A stretch of DNA of 64,000 bases from Allolobophora icterica. Taxonomy: Eukaryota; Annelida; Clitellata; Crassiclitellata; Lumbricidae. Both the position numbers and the translations under genes were made by a program. How positions within the stretch are numbered: position 1 is the stretch's first letter; every line of letters begins with the position of its first letter. The notes beneath the pieces are model-generated. The model saw nothing but the letters and a program-made list of their open reading frames with translations, was not told the origin of the DNA and did not search any database. The stretch is from NCBI GenBank assembly GCA_963556255.1, contig OY744607.1, forward strand, positions 52,534,646 through 52,598,645, given 5' to 3'. This document shows, in pieces, positions 52,989-64,000 of this stretch.

Positions 52989-53274
52989 TCAGAGCAGAAT
53001 GAAACTGGCGGAGCTGTCGGCGTCGCAGCGGCAGTCCTCCTGCCTCGACTGCATGATCCACTTGCCGTGGCAACCCGGACGCAGTACCGCGTTCCAGCGA
53101 GTCTCCCGGAGCAGGACACCCTGGCCGAGGCATCGTCCTCCGAGTTCTTTGTGCATCGCCAGAGTCTGACATTCGACGCAGACGGTGGAACCGATGGCCA
53201 AGGCTCCTGACCACTTGTCAGATGTCGAGTTGCATGGTGACTGGACTTCGGTCAGTTCGAACTTGATGCAGTAG
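52989..53274 (-). CDS. SBSPON: SBSPON exon 4: C-terminal Cys-rich domain
   Basis: Starts YCIKFELTEVQSPCN and continues GSTVCVECQTLAMHKELGG, GCHGKWIM, and CRCDADSSASFILL before the stop. The cysteine pattern matches the vertebrate SBSPON C-terminus (YTVCVDCQ ... CQGTW ... CSC ... SFIFI). Acceptor attgcttcag. Confidence 0.95.
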
Positions 53275-53287
53275 CTGAAGCAATTTC

Positions 53288-53376
<89 letters not shown>

Positions 53377-55670
53377 CCAATCAATCCATCGATCGATCAA
53401 TCAATCAATCAATCAATCAAACAAACAGTCAATCAATCGTTAATGCATTCGTTATTTAATAATTCATTCAATCACTCATTCATTCATTCAGTCATTCATT
53501 CATTTAATCAATTAATTAAATCAGGGTTTATTCATTCATTCAGTCACTCGGTAATTCGTTTATTTGTTCTTAAAATCATTCATTACTAGATTATTGACCG
53601 TCCTAAGACCGCTTAAAAACAATTTGAGAATGTATTTTCCAATGTGCGCGTAATTTTTTCCAGACTTGTCCTCGAGACCGAGGTCTTAAATTTGGTCTCG
53701 AGTGCACTCGAGTTCGTTTTTAAAAGTCTTGGTCTTGGTCTTGAGACCAAAAGTCTTGGTCTTGGTCTTGAGGTTCAAGGTCTTGGTCTTGAGGTTCAAA
53801 GTCTTGGTCTTGGTCTCGCAAGACCAAGACCAAGACCGGCTGTCAATATGAACAGTCATTTAACAAAACTCAAGAATTTTAAAACTTATCAAACCTGTTT
53901 GCATCATAACCTACAACAAAATACCTACGGACGGATGCAAGTCTTGTTGGTCAGGAAAACCTTAAGCCCTGTCGAGACTTGTTTCTGAAGCCTGATAAAC
54001 CATGGGAGGATATCAAAAAGGCTCACGATTTATACATTTACATCCAGTGCTTGAAAAGCTACTGTGTGCGCCAGCGACTTCAGCACCTAGCTATGGCGGA
54101 ATTTTTATGAAGTCAGAAATTTCTGAGCGAATTTTTTTTTATAAAATACCAAAGGCATTTGGAATAGCCTAACCGTTTGCATGAAGGACTTTTGTAAATA
54201 TGAATTCGGAATTCTCTGCAGTCTGCATTTAAGGTTCATTTGCTTGAATAAAATAAACGACTCACGTTTTCATTAAAATATCGACTCCACAACTTTTTTG
54301 TGTAAGGAAAAGAAGTCTTGACCTGAACGGGATTTTTTTGGGTCTTCGTCTTGGTCTTGGTCTCGAAGTTCAAAGTCTTGGTCTTGAGGTTCAAAGTCTT
54401 GGTTTTGGTCTCGAGGTTCAAGGTCTTGGTCTCGAGGTTCAAGGTCTTGGTCTTGGTCTTGAGGTTTAAGATCTTGACAACAAGACTGAATTTTTTTCTG
54501 CATGTAAGGCCTAAGTAAATAGGCCCGTTTAAACCCGTTAAGCTTGTTCGTTTCAGCCTGTTCGCCACATAAGTAAATTCAGTGTTTAATCTAGACGTCT
54601 TTTGGGGGGGAAATTTCCCCCCCCCCATGATTGAAGTTTCCCCCCCAGAACTCAGCAATATTGTAAGGCAGAGACCTTTTGGGGGGAAATTCCCCCCCGA
54701 GAAACCTTGTTTTCCCCCCCCCCAGAACAGGGGGACTAGATTACACACTGAAGTAAATTAGTTTAAGCTCGTTTTAACTTGTTAGTTTAAAATAGCAGCC
54801 CTTTACCCTATATTTAAATTTACTTTAATTAAGCGTGAAACGCACGTCCTTTTGAATCTCGCCATTCGTAAACAGTGACGTCATTGATCATTAATATTCA
54901 TTAGTTGGAAGCGGCCAATGAGGAGCGTAACAAAAAGTTTACTTCATGACATTTCTGTCTGTTTATATTATTAATATTCATTCATTCATTGATTATTATT
55001 TCAATCGTTCATTCATTTAATCATTCAATCAATCGTTCATTTATTTCCTTAATTAGCCTAATTGTTTCAATCATTTATTGAAACAGCCATTCATTCATTC
55101 ATTCATTCATTCATTCATTCATTCAATCCATCCATCTATCACCCAGTCCTTATAAGCCAACTCCACGAGGCATCCATTAGTACTACTACAGTGTTATCGA
55201 CTTCACTTTCTTGACCTCGGGTGGCCGTTCCTCTCCTTCACCCTAAGATCTTTCTACCGACAGCGTATGACCACTGTATTAATTAGAAGAGTTCACCAGG
55301 GGGCACAAGTGACAAAGAAACCTTGAAAATTCTTCCGGCTCTAGCAGGGATTTGAACCCCCCGCCTTCAGAGTCTGCATTCCAGAGCGATAACCAGTAGA
55401 TCATCGCTCAGGTCTGGGTATGCAGAGCATGTATCAGTGACCGCACAGGGCCGAACGGTTTGAGTTTCAAAAAGTACCCGCCTCGTTTCACAGAAACCAT
55501 TAAGAATCTCTGGCGCTATATAAACACACGGAGATATTGCCGCCAGCACTATAAATCAAATATGAATTACACACATACATATTATACTATATATTTCCTA
55601 TAGTAAATCCGCCATTGCAAATGTATATATACATATGCAGACAGATAGACAGACAGCTATGTAATCACTG

Positions 55671-55751
<81 letters not shown>

Positions 55752-56219
55752 ATCACATAACTGCGCTCGCACTTGTGAGATGTATTTCCAGTGGAAGAGT
55801 TCCTGCAGGAACAAACAATGCCATAGCCTCCAGGGGGCGGCACATTCCATAAGGCGGAAAAACTTCAAAATTGAACATTAAATCTGATTTAGCACTGCGA
55901 GCCAGACGAAATTAATGACATAGAAATTTGGAACATAAATATTAGCCGCGGAAAGAAAAAAACTGACCTGTTAAATCCGCCCCTTTGTATCTGATAGCGC
56001 TATACAAATATTCAGACATACATGCACAGCCTACATTCGTGCAGACATCTAGTGCTGTCTGTATGTATGTCTGCCTGTCTGTACCTCTCTGTCTGCCTCT
56101 CTAGCTCTGTCTGTCTCTCTATATCTCTGTCTCTCTCTGTCCCTGTATATATGTATATATATATATGTATAATTATATATACATGCATACATACATACAT
56201 ACATACATACATACATACA

Positions 56220-56251
<32 letters not shown>

Positions 56252-59200
56252 CTATTATATATAGGCCTAGATGTAGATAATTATTGAGGCATATGCAGAG
56301 GAATGCGTGCGTGAGGGCGTTGGATTATGCCATGAGAAGGAAGGCCTTTGATGGCGTTGACCAGCCGCCGCTGCCGCCGAACATTTATCATTGGACCGAA
56401 TGTTATTCCTTCCGTTGGGGCTAATTGGCCGCAAACGTCTAAACAGACCCGGCAAAATGAACCCAACACAGCTGGTCAAGGGTTCCTCCTTCCGGTCAGA
56501 CAGACGGACACAAACAGATAGCAGGACCGGCAGACAGACAGAAGGACCGGCAGACAGACAGAGGGTAGTCTACAACCACTCGATGCAGGAAATGAGCTCA
56601 AAGCTGCTTATAACACACTTAAAAGTACAGTCTGGTAGAGCAGATAACCAATACGAACATTGGTTGTCTGGTAAGAAAGCAGTCACTGTTGCCAGTTATT
56701 AATTTGACCTTTAAAGCAATTAGACATAATTGTCTCGTAAGAAATCACAACCACTTTGTCGATGCTGCAGGACGTTGTTGTGGCTTTTCGTAGTAATAAT
56801 ACAAAACTATGTGGAAACAGGCGTCACCGAATGACCTCTGACACCAGAGAAATTATGTCGGCCAGCGTTCATGCCACGCTAGTACCCGTTCTAATCAGAC
56901 ATTACTTTGAAGAGTACCAGTGCATAGTTTAACGGTATTAACTAGTGGAACAGATGTCCCAGTAGTTTTAAGATTTGTCCCAGTAGTTTGGGTGATTTGT
57001 CCTAGGTAAAAGTGGATAAAACGGACTCCATTTGGCATCAAATGCATATAACCCCCCCCCAACCCTAGCCGTGGCTGACCTTGCCCCAGCAGTACAAATC
57101 CGTTAAAATATGCACTGAAGAGTACATGGATGAATCGGACGGTGGAATGGACGCACGTATAGCAAGAATCAAGAAGACGGACGGACAGACAGACACAGAC
57201 AAACAGACAAATTTACAAATGTAGGCCCTACAAATCTTAAAACATACTTTAAAACGGACGGAAGGAGGGTCAGTGAAGGCGTTTCCTCATCATCTGCTAA
57301 GTACATCGGCCATGTTTGACAGACGCCTTGGTCTTGTTCTGTATACTTTCCGACAGCCTAAGGCAGGGTTGGGCGTACAACGGCGAAGGATTGGGCGGTC
57401 GACTATTACAATAATCGAATCAATCAATCAAATTCGTTTATTCATACATTAGGCTGACACAGACGCAACTTAGACAAACTAGACAATGGAAGACAATTCT
57501 AGGGCCAAGAGTACATGGTCTTGTACAGGAAATTGTCAGTAAGCATTCTTATAAAGGATGCGTGAAATATAGTTTTGGTCATCTTTATACGGCAATGAGA
57601 AGTTATGAGATCTAGTACGAAGATTATGACCACCGACTAGTGGTTATTAGTCACGTTCGACGTATCTGATCGGTTATTCGGAAAGCTGTCAGCTCTGTGG
57701 GGTTGTGGTTAGGTTATAATTGACTGTGGATGAAAGTGATGCGTGTTTAACCTCAGTTGGTGCTACTAGGTGTGGATGAGTCACGGACTGGGAAGAGCAG
57801 GTTTCTCAGCGTCTGATTAGTCGTGCATCAAACGTTTCTTTGTTTGAACTTATTAAATGTACAGAATGACCTTGATTGGAGGAAACAGAAAGAAACAGAC
57901 AGACGGACGGATGGACGGACGGACAGACGGATGGACGGACGGACGGACAGACAGACAAGCAGAAACATGGTGACAGAGAATAGAAAGGGAGAAAGAGATA
58001 GACAGAGAAATAGAGTGAGCCAGACAGACAGGCATACATACAGACATACAGACAGAGATATACAGAGATAGAGAGATGAACATATAGGGCCTATGCAAGC
58101 AAAAAATAGGCAGGCAGAATGACAAATTGGTTTTAGTGAACCTGTGACCAATTCATTAAAATTAATTTATCATAACTTATTAATATCAGTATTAATTAAT
58201 ACGGATCTGGTTTCTGAAAAGCTAACCTCTTCCCTTTGCCTCACTTATCCCAATTAATCTAATCTAATCTAATTCAATCGAAGTGGACTTACGACGGTCT
58301 GGTGACGATCTGCTTGGATCGATAATGATCGAAGAGATTACGACGAATGTCACTGAACGGATCGTAGACTTTGCTCTTCCTCCATGATCCATAACTCGCT
58401 GGTATGATCTTTCCAGTCTCTGCAATCAAGTCGTCAATCGAACAGCTGGCTATTGTTTGACTGCTTTGGCATTTCTACTTGTTGCTGTATTGTTGTTATT
58501 TTTTTTCTTACCCGAGGTACACGTAATCACTCAGGATTTCAAAAATTATGGATAGCATTATTCTGTAAACGCCAGTCTTCCTTGTTGTTGTTGTTGTTGT
58601 TGTTTTTGTTGTTGTTGTCATTATTATCACGCATTTATTGAGTGCCACTACCTAATGACCAAGAGAAATGGTGACTGAAGGACTTGCTCAAGGTTCTTGC
58701 ACAGTAACCATCTCAGGGCAGGAGAAGGCTCGAACCCGTACACTGCGCGTTACAAGGCGAGCGCTCTAACCAATCTGCTACCATGTTCTGAGTTGCTATG
58801 TTATTTTTATTGTATTGCTACTGTATTGCCCAGAGGAATCACGAGTATTGTGATGGCTTTAACCTACCTACTCTAAAGTTACACATACCTTACCTAACCT
58901 TATCTTAATTACCTTTTTTCATGCCCTTCATTTACCTAATCTCTCCTTACCTTACCTTCGTTTAACTTGACCCCATCTGACCCGGCGTGACCTGACATAA
59001 ACTACCCAAATACCGACGGGTGCCAGCTTAATTGTCAGTGAGTCAGTCTTGTGACTCAGCCCATCTGCACTCGAGGCGCCACATAAGTTCCGTCGACTTA
59101 ATGTGTGTGACTGCGCGTGTCTCCGCCCGAGGGTCTCAATTTAAAGAGGGCAGCGGCGGATGTTGCGGGGAGCTTCAGGGCAGACGCCCCACCCCCCGAT

Positions 59201-59819
59201 GATGACTCCCGGGGCATAATTGCCAGTGACCGAGTAATGGGGCCAAATGGACACACTTCACGCCTGTCCGTGAAGACCGAAATATCAATTAAGGAGTCCT
59301 TGGCCTGGCCCATAAAATCTTGGCAGGCTGACATATTTTCCAGCGCTCGTGAATAAGCTGGTGCCCTGCACTTAGATTTTGGGTGGCGCTATAGAAATTT
59401 CAAGATTGCGCTTACGTTCGCTATTGCTTCAGCCTCCAATTCAAATCCTAGATCCGCTCTGATTGCGTCATATTGTATTGTTTATTGTATTGTATTGTAT
59501 TGTATTGTATTACATTGTATCACACTGTATTGCACTGCATTGTTTTGCATTGTATTGTATTGCATTGTATTGTTCGGAATCGGCCTCGTTGCGGCGCTAT
59601 GTAAATCGTCTTACTATTATTTTCCTCCGAGATAAATATGATCCCTATTTTTGCAACAATTAGGGGAACAATCGCTTCGTTGAAGCGCTGGATTTCCGTA
59701 GATAAGCGCTGGAAGAGGAAAGTAGTCTCTGTTATTATTATTTTTTGCTCCAAGGTACACAAGGTTCCTGTGGGACATAGATGATGATGATGGTGATGAT
59801 GATTATTATTATTATTATT

Positions 59820-59857
<38 letters not shown>

Positions 59858-61272
59858 CGTTGTTATGATCTTCAACCCCACACCCCGTACCTCCGAGCTG
59901 TTCGAGTCCCTCTGGCGCCCTGGCGACCTTGCAGTTGCCCCCTTCGCAGGGTATCTTCTCGACGGTTGCATCGCATGCTTTACCGCCGTTGAGGGGGGCT
60001 CGAGTGATCTTCCTCGTCCTCTGCTTCACCCCAGGGCCACAGCGGGCGTCACAGGCACCCCAGTCGCCCCACTTGGGCGCCACGACACAGTCGACGGCTG
60101 AAGAGGAGGAGAAACAAACAAATGGAGGAGTTACTGGATGATGGCGACGACGACGACGACTATGATGATGACGACTACAATGAGGATGATGAAGAGATGA
60201 TGAGAATATTGAAGGACAAGGAGGAACAGTCTGAGGAGGAAGAGAAGGAGGAGGAGGAGGAGCCTTTGCCTGGATAAATAAGCTGACAGAAAAGAAAAGA
60301 CGAAAGGAAGGAAGGAAGGAAGGAAGGAAGGACAGAGGGATTTAGGAAGGAAAGAAAGAAAGAAGGAAGGAAGGAAGACAGGAACAAGGAATGGAAGGAA
60401 GCAGTAAAAGAAGGACGGAAGCAAGAGAGAGAAGAATGGAAGGAAGAAAAGAGGAAAAGATGAAGGGAGGAACGAAGGAACGAATGAAGGAAGGAAGAAT
60501 GGAGCGAGAGACGAAGGGCATTTTATATGTATAGCACTTTTTAAGAAAAAATAGAACAGGAAAAATTTTCTGACTGCAAAATCATTTCGACATAAGCCAA
60601 TCTTCTTCTAGAAGTTCTCTGCCCCGAGGGAAGTTCTAACGTCCGATGATAACACTTCTGTCTACACTGAGCTTTTTCTTTAAGCCTACTGTATCCATCC
60701 TTCATCATCCACCAGTCCAGCAGTATTCCTCTTGCCCTCCTCCTCGTCGCTCTGATCTCAATCCTCTCAATTCCCTCTCCTCTCGAAGCAAATCATAATC
60801 TTTTAAACAAAATAACGCCACTTTCCTCACAACTGCACAGCTTCATCCACAACGCACAAAAGCAGCGGCACGGCCGATGACTGCACGCTTACAAGCGCCC
60901 TGACACGGGGTCACGCAGGTCGCGAACCCGGCCAAAGAGTTTTTACGGCGCTAGAGAAATGGTGGTGATGGATAGGTGTCTCTGGCAGAGGGCGCCAGTG
61001 GCCGTAGCCAAGAGATGCACTGAGTAACGGAGGGGTTGGTGTTGGGGTTGGGGGAGGGCGGGGAAGAGGCTCTTAAGAACGCCCTCTTTGAAGACGAACT
61101 CACGATGGAAGGTCGTGGCCTTTGCTGTTCAGCGGAAAATTAAGCAGACACAGAGGGACGGACAAAGACAGGTGGAAAGAAAGACAGATGGACGGACAGA
61201 CAGAGGGAATGATGGACAAACGGAGAAATACTCTGATGAAAGCAGGCAGGCAGACAGGCAGACAGGCAGGCA

Positions 61273-61337
<65 letters not shown>

Positions 61338-63039
61338 ACGGAAATACAGATAGCAGGAGACAGATTTAGAGAAATTTTGATGGAGACAGACGCAGTCAGA
61401 CAGACATACGTACGAGCACGCAGACAGTCAGACTGACAGACAGACAGACAGACAGACAGACACACACACATACACACACACACACACACATACACACACA
61501 CACACACAAACAGGCAACCATCCAAACGCAGCTGAGGCAACTCGCACCGCTCTACACACCATTCGTACATCGAGACATGCACACCCACCCAGCGGTGTAC
61601 ACTAGGCGTACTCTACCCACAGTCGACCCATTTCTCATGAAGCCCCGAGGGCATCAGAGGAAAAATAAAGTTTGAAGGATTCAATCACCGAAATCGTTTT
61701 CTACGCGAGGTTATTAAGCGCTACAACAACTTCTCTTTGAAGGCGATCATGAAACTGTAAACTGCGATGCGAAGAATCGCTCAACGGCTTCACACTACTT
61801 GTTTATTAAGCAGTAAACGGCTTTACAGCTTGTTTATAAAGCTCTAACGTTGTTTATAAAGCTCTAAACGGCTTTTAAACTACTTGCTTTTAAAGGTGTA
61901 AAGGAGTAAAAGGCTCTAAAACTTGTTTATGGAGCTCTAAGCGGCATGTTTATGAAGCTCTATACGGTTTTTAAACTACTTGCTTATAAAGCATTAAACG
62001 GCTTTAAACCTCGTCTATAAAGCTTTAAACGGCTTGTTTATAGAGCTTAAAAACGGCTTTTAGGATCAAGTTAAATAAGGCTGTTGAGTTAAGCCGAGTT
62101 GACTTAGACTGAGTTGAGCTAGACAAATTGAAGTGAAATGAGTTAAGCTGAGTTGAGTTTTAAGTGATACAGGATTTTGATGAGTTGATACGCACAGAGA
62201 TGACCTTTGGATGAGCTGTGATGAGTTTCAGATGGGTTTTGAATGACTTAAGATGAGGTTAGCTGTGTTTTAGATGTCTTCAGTTGAGCTTCGACGAGTT
62301 TCAGATGACTTAAGGTGAGCTCAGATGAGTTTTAGATGATTTAAGATAAGGTAAGATGAGTTTTAGATGACTTAAGAGATGAGTCTTATGTAGCTTAAGA
62401 TGTACCGAGCTGTTTTTTAGATTAAGTAAATATGCTTCAGTTGAGTTAATATGAGCCTTAGATGACTTGAGATAAGCTTAGTTTTAGATGACTTGAGATG
62501 AGCTAAGACGACTATTGGATGACTTAAGGTGATTTAAGACGAGTTTGGGATGACTTGAGATATCTAAAATGAGTTTTTGATAACTTAAGATGATCTAAAA
62601 TGAGTTTTGGATAACTTAAGATGATCTAAGATGAGTTTTTGATGACTTAAGATGATCTATTATGAGTTTTTGATAACTTACGTTTACAGAAGTTCTTGTA
62701 GTCCTCACAGCAGTCTCCCAAATCCAAACAGGCCGAATCGCAAAAACACGACTTTGACTTGCCCTTGTCGTTATCATCACCTTTGTCGTTGTTCTTCTTC
62801 TTATCATCGGACGACGGAGGAGTAACCCCCTCGCCCTCTTTAACCTTCAGCTTGGTCTTGCGCACCGGCGCCTTGATGTTGTCCAACCTAGTAGATCGGC
62901 ATGTGTTGTTCTTGCCCTGGCAACACAGACCCCGGCTCTTGCACCCCGGACCGCCGGACCCAAACTGACCGCTGACGATGACCAACATGACGGTCACTAG
63001 CAGAAGACCCGCCATAAACCGACCCCAGTAGCTGGACAT
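52989..63039 (-). CDS. SBSPON: SBSPON-like: secreted somatomedin B and thrombospondin type 1 domain protein, complete, 4 exons
   Basis: Predicted secreted extracellular-matrix protein; its molecular function is little known even in vertebrates. Exons (in transcript order): 63039-62682, 60097-59891, 58419-58293, 53274-52989; the phases all agree and give 325 codons plus TGA. Order: signal peptide (residues 1-24), somatomedin B domain (about 32-118, ten cysteines), thrombospondin type 1 repeat (about 125-175, WGDWGACDARCGPG), a linker with IIPASYGSWRKSKVYDPFSD, and the SBSPON-specific Cys-rich C-terminal domain (STVCVECQ, CHGKWIM, CRCD, ending SFILL). The vertebrate protein is about 264 residues; the extra length is partly a charged insert in the somatomedin B domain. 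The gene converges on PI4KA, with stops 8.7 kb apart. Confidence 0.93.
53283..53440. repeat. (AATC)n microsatellite adjacent to the SBSPON exon 4 acceptor
   Basis: About 35 atca units starting ten bases from the splice site; continues as degenerate (ATTC)n to 53580. Confidence 0.96.
53660..54488. mobile_element. Non-autonomous hAT-type transposon, copy 2 (about 829 bp, inverted)
   Basis: Inverted relative to copy 1, with matching unique middle (e.g. atatgaacagtcatttaac) and both aagacc/ggtctt arrays. Ends cagacttg...caagactg; the 8-bp duplication aatttttt is at 53652-53659 and 54489-54496. Lies in the last intron of SBSPON. Confidence 0.85.
54600..54740. repeat. Alternating G-run/C-run block
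   Basis: ttggggggggaaatttccccc and a second similar arm, with further C-runs. The G-runs and C-runs can pair with each other over an AAATTT centre. Confidence 0.8.
54960..55135. repeat. Degenerate (ATTC)n tract
   Basis: attcattcattcattc with aatcaatcg variants. Confidence 0.85.
55190..55415 (-). repeat. Family 1 SINE, diverged
   Basis: Head (gggatttgaaccccc on +) and body (cctctccttcaccctaagatc) recognisable, reversed. Confidence 0.6.
55672..55750. repeat. (TA)n microsatellite
   Basis: About 38 perfect ta units; may be hard to assemble and could extrude as a cruciform. Confidence 0.96.
56060..56255. repeat. (CTGT)n, (TA)n and (CATA)n tract
   Basis: ctgtctctctatatc, then catacatacatac units to 56252. 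Confidence 0.9.
56260..58290. other. SBSPON intron 3, remaining part
   Basis: 56500-56570 and 57180-57210 are short (GACA) runs; 57890-58060 is (GACG/GACA)n; the rest is unassigned, with no exon recognised. Confidence 0.5.
58293..58419 (-). CDS. SBSPON: SBSPON exon 3: linker
   Basis: Contains TGKIIPASYGSWRKSKVYDP followed by FSDIRRNLFDHYRSKQIV. Acceptor attgcag, donor gtaagt. A second in-frame acceptor upstream would break phase with exon 2 and was not used. It is too short to appear as a long open frame. Confidence 0.88.
58620..58792 (-). repeat. SINE family 2
   Basis: Reversed copy in SBSPON intron 2: tail gcatttattgagtgccacta, core ggacttgctcaaggttcttg, head ggctcgaacccgtac (as read on +). 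Confidence 0.75.
59460..59575. repeat. (TTGTA)n pentamer
   Basis: ttgtattgtattg units, some changed to tacattg/cactg; adjoins gcggcgctatgtaaat, a LINE-type 3' end. Confidence 0.9.
59775..59865. repeat. (ATG)n/(ATT)n/(TTG)n tract beside the TSP1 exon
   Basis: Ends about 25 bases from the exon 2 donor; on the - strand it would read through as Asn/His repeats if the intron were retained. Confidence 0.92.
59891..60097 (-). CDS. SBSPON: SBSPON exon 2: thrombospondin type 1 repeat
   Basis: Reads VDCVVAPKWGDWGACDARCG, then RKITRAPLNGGKAC and IPCEGGNC, a typical TSP1 layout with WxxW and six cysteines. Acceptor cttcag at its start, donor gtacgg at its end; the donor is chosen because it leaves one base, as exon 3 requires. 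Confidence 0.92.
60130..60530. repeat. Purine-rich (GAC)n, (GAG)n and (GGAA)n tract
   Basis: Consecutive gacgac, gaggag and aggaagga runs in SBSPON intron 1 close to the exon 2 acceptor. Confidence 0.88.
60540..61080. other. Unassigned SBSPON intron 1 sequence
   Basis: No coding match, tandem repeat or mobile element recognised. Confidence 0.45.
61140..61515. repeat. (GACA), (GGCA)n and (CA)n microsatellite cluster
   Basis: 61230-61340 holds about 25 ggca units; 61436-61460 gaca; 61460-61510 ca/taca. Confidence 0.95.
61780..62060. repeat. Degenerate minisatellite (cttgtttataaagctctaaacgg)
   Basis: About eight units built on tttataaagctctaaacgg, with ggcttttaaactact variants. Confidence 0.85.
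62085..62675. repeat. Degenerate ~28-bp minisatellite abutting the SBSPON exon 1 donor
   Basis: About 20 units around gatgagttttagatgactta. The array runs to within a few bases of the donor at 62676-62681. Confidence 0.88.
62682..63039 (-). CDS. SBSPON: SBSPON exon 1: signal peptide and somatomedin B domain
   Basis: Starts at an ATG followed by a hydrophobic signal peptide (MAGLLLVTVMLVIVSG). The domain reads GCKSRGLCCQGKNNTC, then about 40 residues rich in K, D, E, S and N, then CFCDSACLDLGDCCEDYKNF. All ten expected cysteines are present. The donor is gtaagt and leaves one base. Confidence 0.93.
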
Positions 63040-63430
63040 TTTTCCTTTGAGTACAAAAGACTGAAATTTTTCCTGAAGATCTTGACGGTTACTGGTCGAG
63101 GTTTCGAGCCGTGAGGATTACCGGATCAGTCGTAGACAGAATGATCCGAGTGAGGAGCAGGACTTAATCCACTCCCATTCAACCCTTCAAGTCCGGTTAG
63201 CCAGGACTACCGTAGTTGAGCGTCTTATCGCGTTTGCCCCGGATGGTTATCGCCAAGGATGCGGCCGCGCGCTCTGCGTGTGTGCGCAGGCTCAGTAGCT
63301 AATGGAGGGATGGAGGGAGGGTTTGGCCTCGGCCGATGTGCGTGCCCTGCCCTCCAACGCCAGCTGAGTGCCGACCGATTCAACAAGGTAGCCGGGCGAA
63401 GTGGATGGAACCTGCGTGTAGATTGGCCGG
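63040..63430 (-). promoter_or_regulatory. SBSPON: Putative SBSPON 5' flank
   Basis: The region before the start codon is moderately GC-rich with CpGs (gcggccgcgcgc near 63260). No TATA box or clear initiator was recognised; the transcription start is unknown. Confidence 0.3.
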
Positions 63431-64000
63431 TGGTACCGATTTGCAAGAGAGACAGATACAGACAGACAGACAGGCAGAAAGAGAGAGGCATAGACAGACA
63501 GACAGACAAGTTTTAGATGACTAAAGTCGAGCTTGAATGAGACAGACATACAGAGACAGAGAGTAAGAGAGACAAGGAGAAACAGATAGAGAGACATGGA
63601 CAGACGGACAGAGAACTGCACACACATATATAGACACACAGACACACAGAGAGAGGTAGAGTTGTAAAGGCAGAGATGGAGAGAAAGACAGAGAGAGTTA
63701 GAGTTAGACAGAGAGAAACAGACGGAGACCGAGGCTAAATCAGATACACATAAGCAGACATTGAAGGATACAGAGATAGAGATACACAGAGACACAGAGA
63801 GAGGCATGCAGAAAGACAGAGAGAAAGAGAGAGCGATAGAGAAAGAAAGAGAGATATAGGCACACAGAGATAAATAAATAATTAATTAATTAAATAAATA
63901 AAGGCAGAGACACTGACAGACAAACATATGTACATACACATAAAGACATACAGACGAACAGACAGACAGACAGAAAGACAGAAAGATCTCTATTACTTGA
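63430..64000. repeat. (GACA)/(GAGA)-rich degenerate microsatellite
   Basis: gacagacagacagg and gagagagaga variants to the end of the window; false open frames on the - strand. Confidence 0.88.

Noticed and set aside
58420..58445. Alternative longer start of SBSPON exon 3 (tagccag acceptor)
   Set aside because: The reading frame is open but the phase does not match the exon 2 donor, while the attgcag acceptor does.
59520..59890. Asn/His-rich extension of the thrombospondin exon
   Set aside because: Read-through of the intron's trinucleotide tract beyond a good GT donor at 59890.

Overview
This is a 64 kb piece of an intron-rich animal nuclear genome, most likely a marine invertebrate such as an invertebrate deuterostome or a spiralian. 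The evidence is GT-AG introns of about 0.1-6 kb, two conserved animal genes, several CR1/L2-like LINE fragments, tRNA-derived SINEs, hAT-type DNA transposons and abundant simple repeats. I cannot name the species from the sequence alone. No bacterial, plasmid or CRISPR-like content is present.

Two protein-coding genes are supported and they converge. On the + strand, 3770-44335 carries the last 40 coding exons of PI4KA (phosphatidylinositol 4-kinase III alpha). All 40 exons join with consistent phases at GT-AG sites into 1794 codons plus stop. The N-terminal part of the gene (about 300 residues judging from the vertebrate protein) lies before base 1. On the - strand, 63039-52989 carries a complete four-exon gene of 325 codons for a secreted somatomedin B plus thrombospondin type 1 protein, an SBSPON orthologue. 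It carries an unusual lysine/acid-rich insert inside the somatomedin B domain.

Everything else is intronic or intergenic and mostly repetitive. Bases 1-3415 hold one LINE (antisense to PI4KA) split by a second LINE. The PI4KA introns hold LINE 3' ends, three tRNA-derived SINE families, many minisatellites, and a 2.2 kb inverted-repeat DNA transposon (39104-41297). The gap between the genes (44336-52988) holds a non-autonomous hAT-type element (46878-47763), a degraded 2 kb hAT element inserted in a SINE (48123-50080), and a 28-bp minisatellite. A second copy of the non-autonomous element sits in the last SBSPON intron (53660-54488).

I found no previously undescribed multi-gene system. The most unusual items are the insert in the SBSPON somatomedin B domain, the paired hAT-type elements built on hexamer arrays with exact 8-bp target duplications, the TA-flanked long-inverted-repeat transposon, and SINEs that look like CORE-SINEs with LINE-shared tails.
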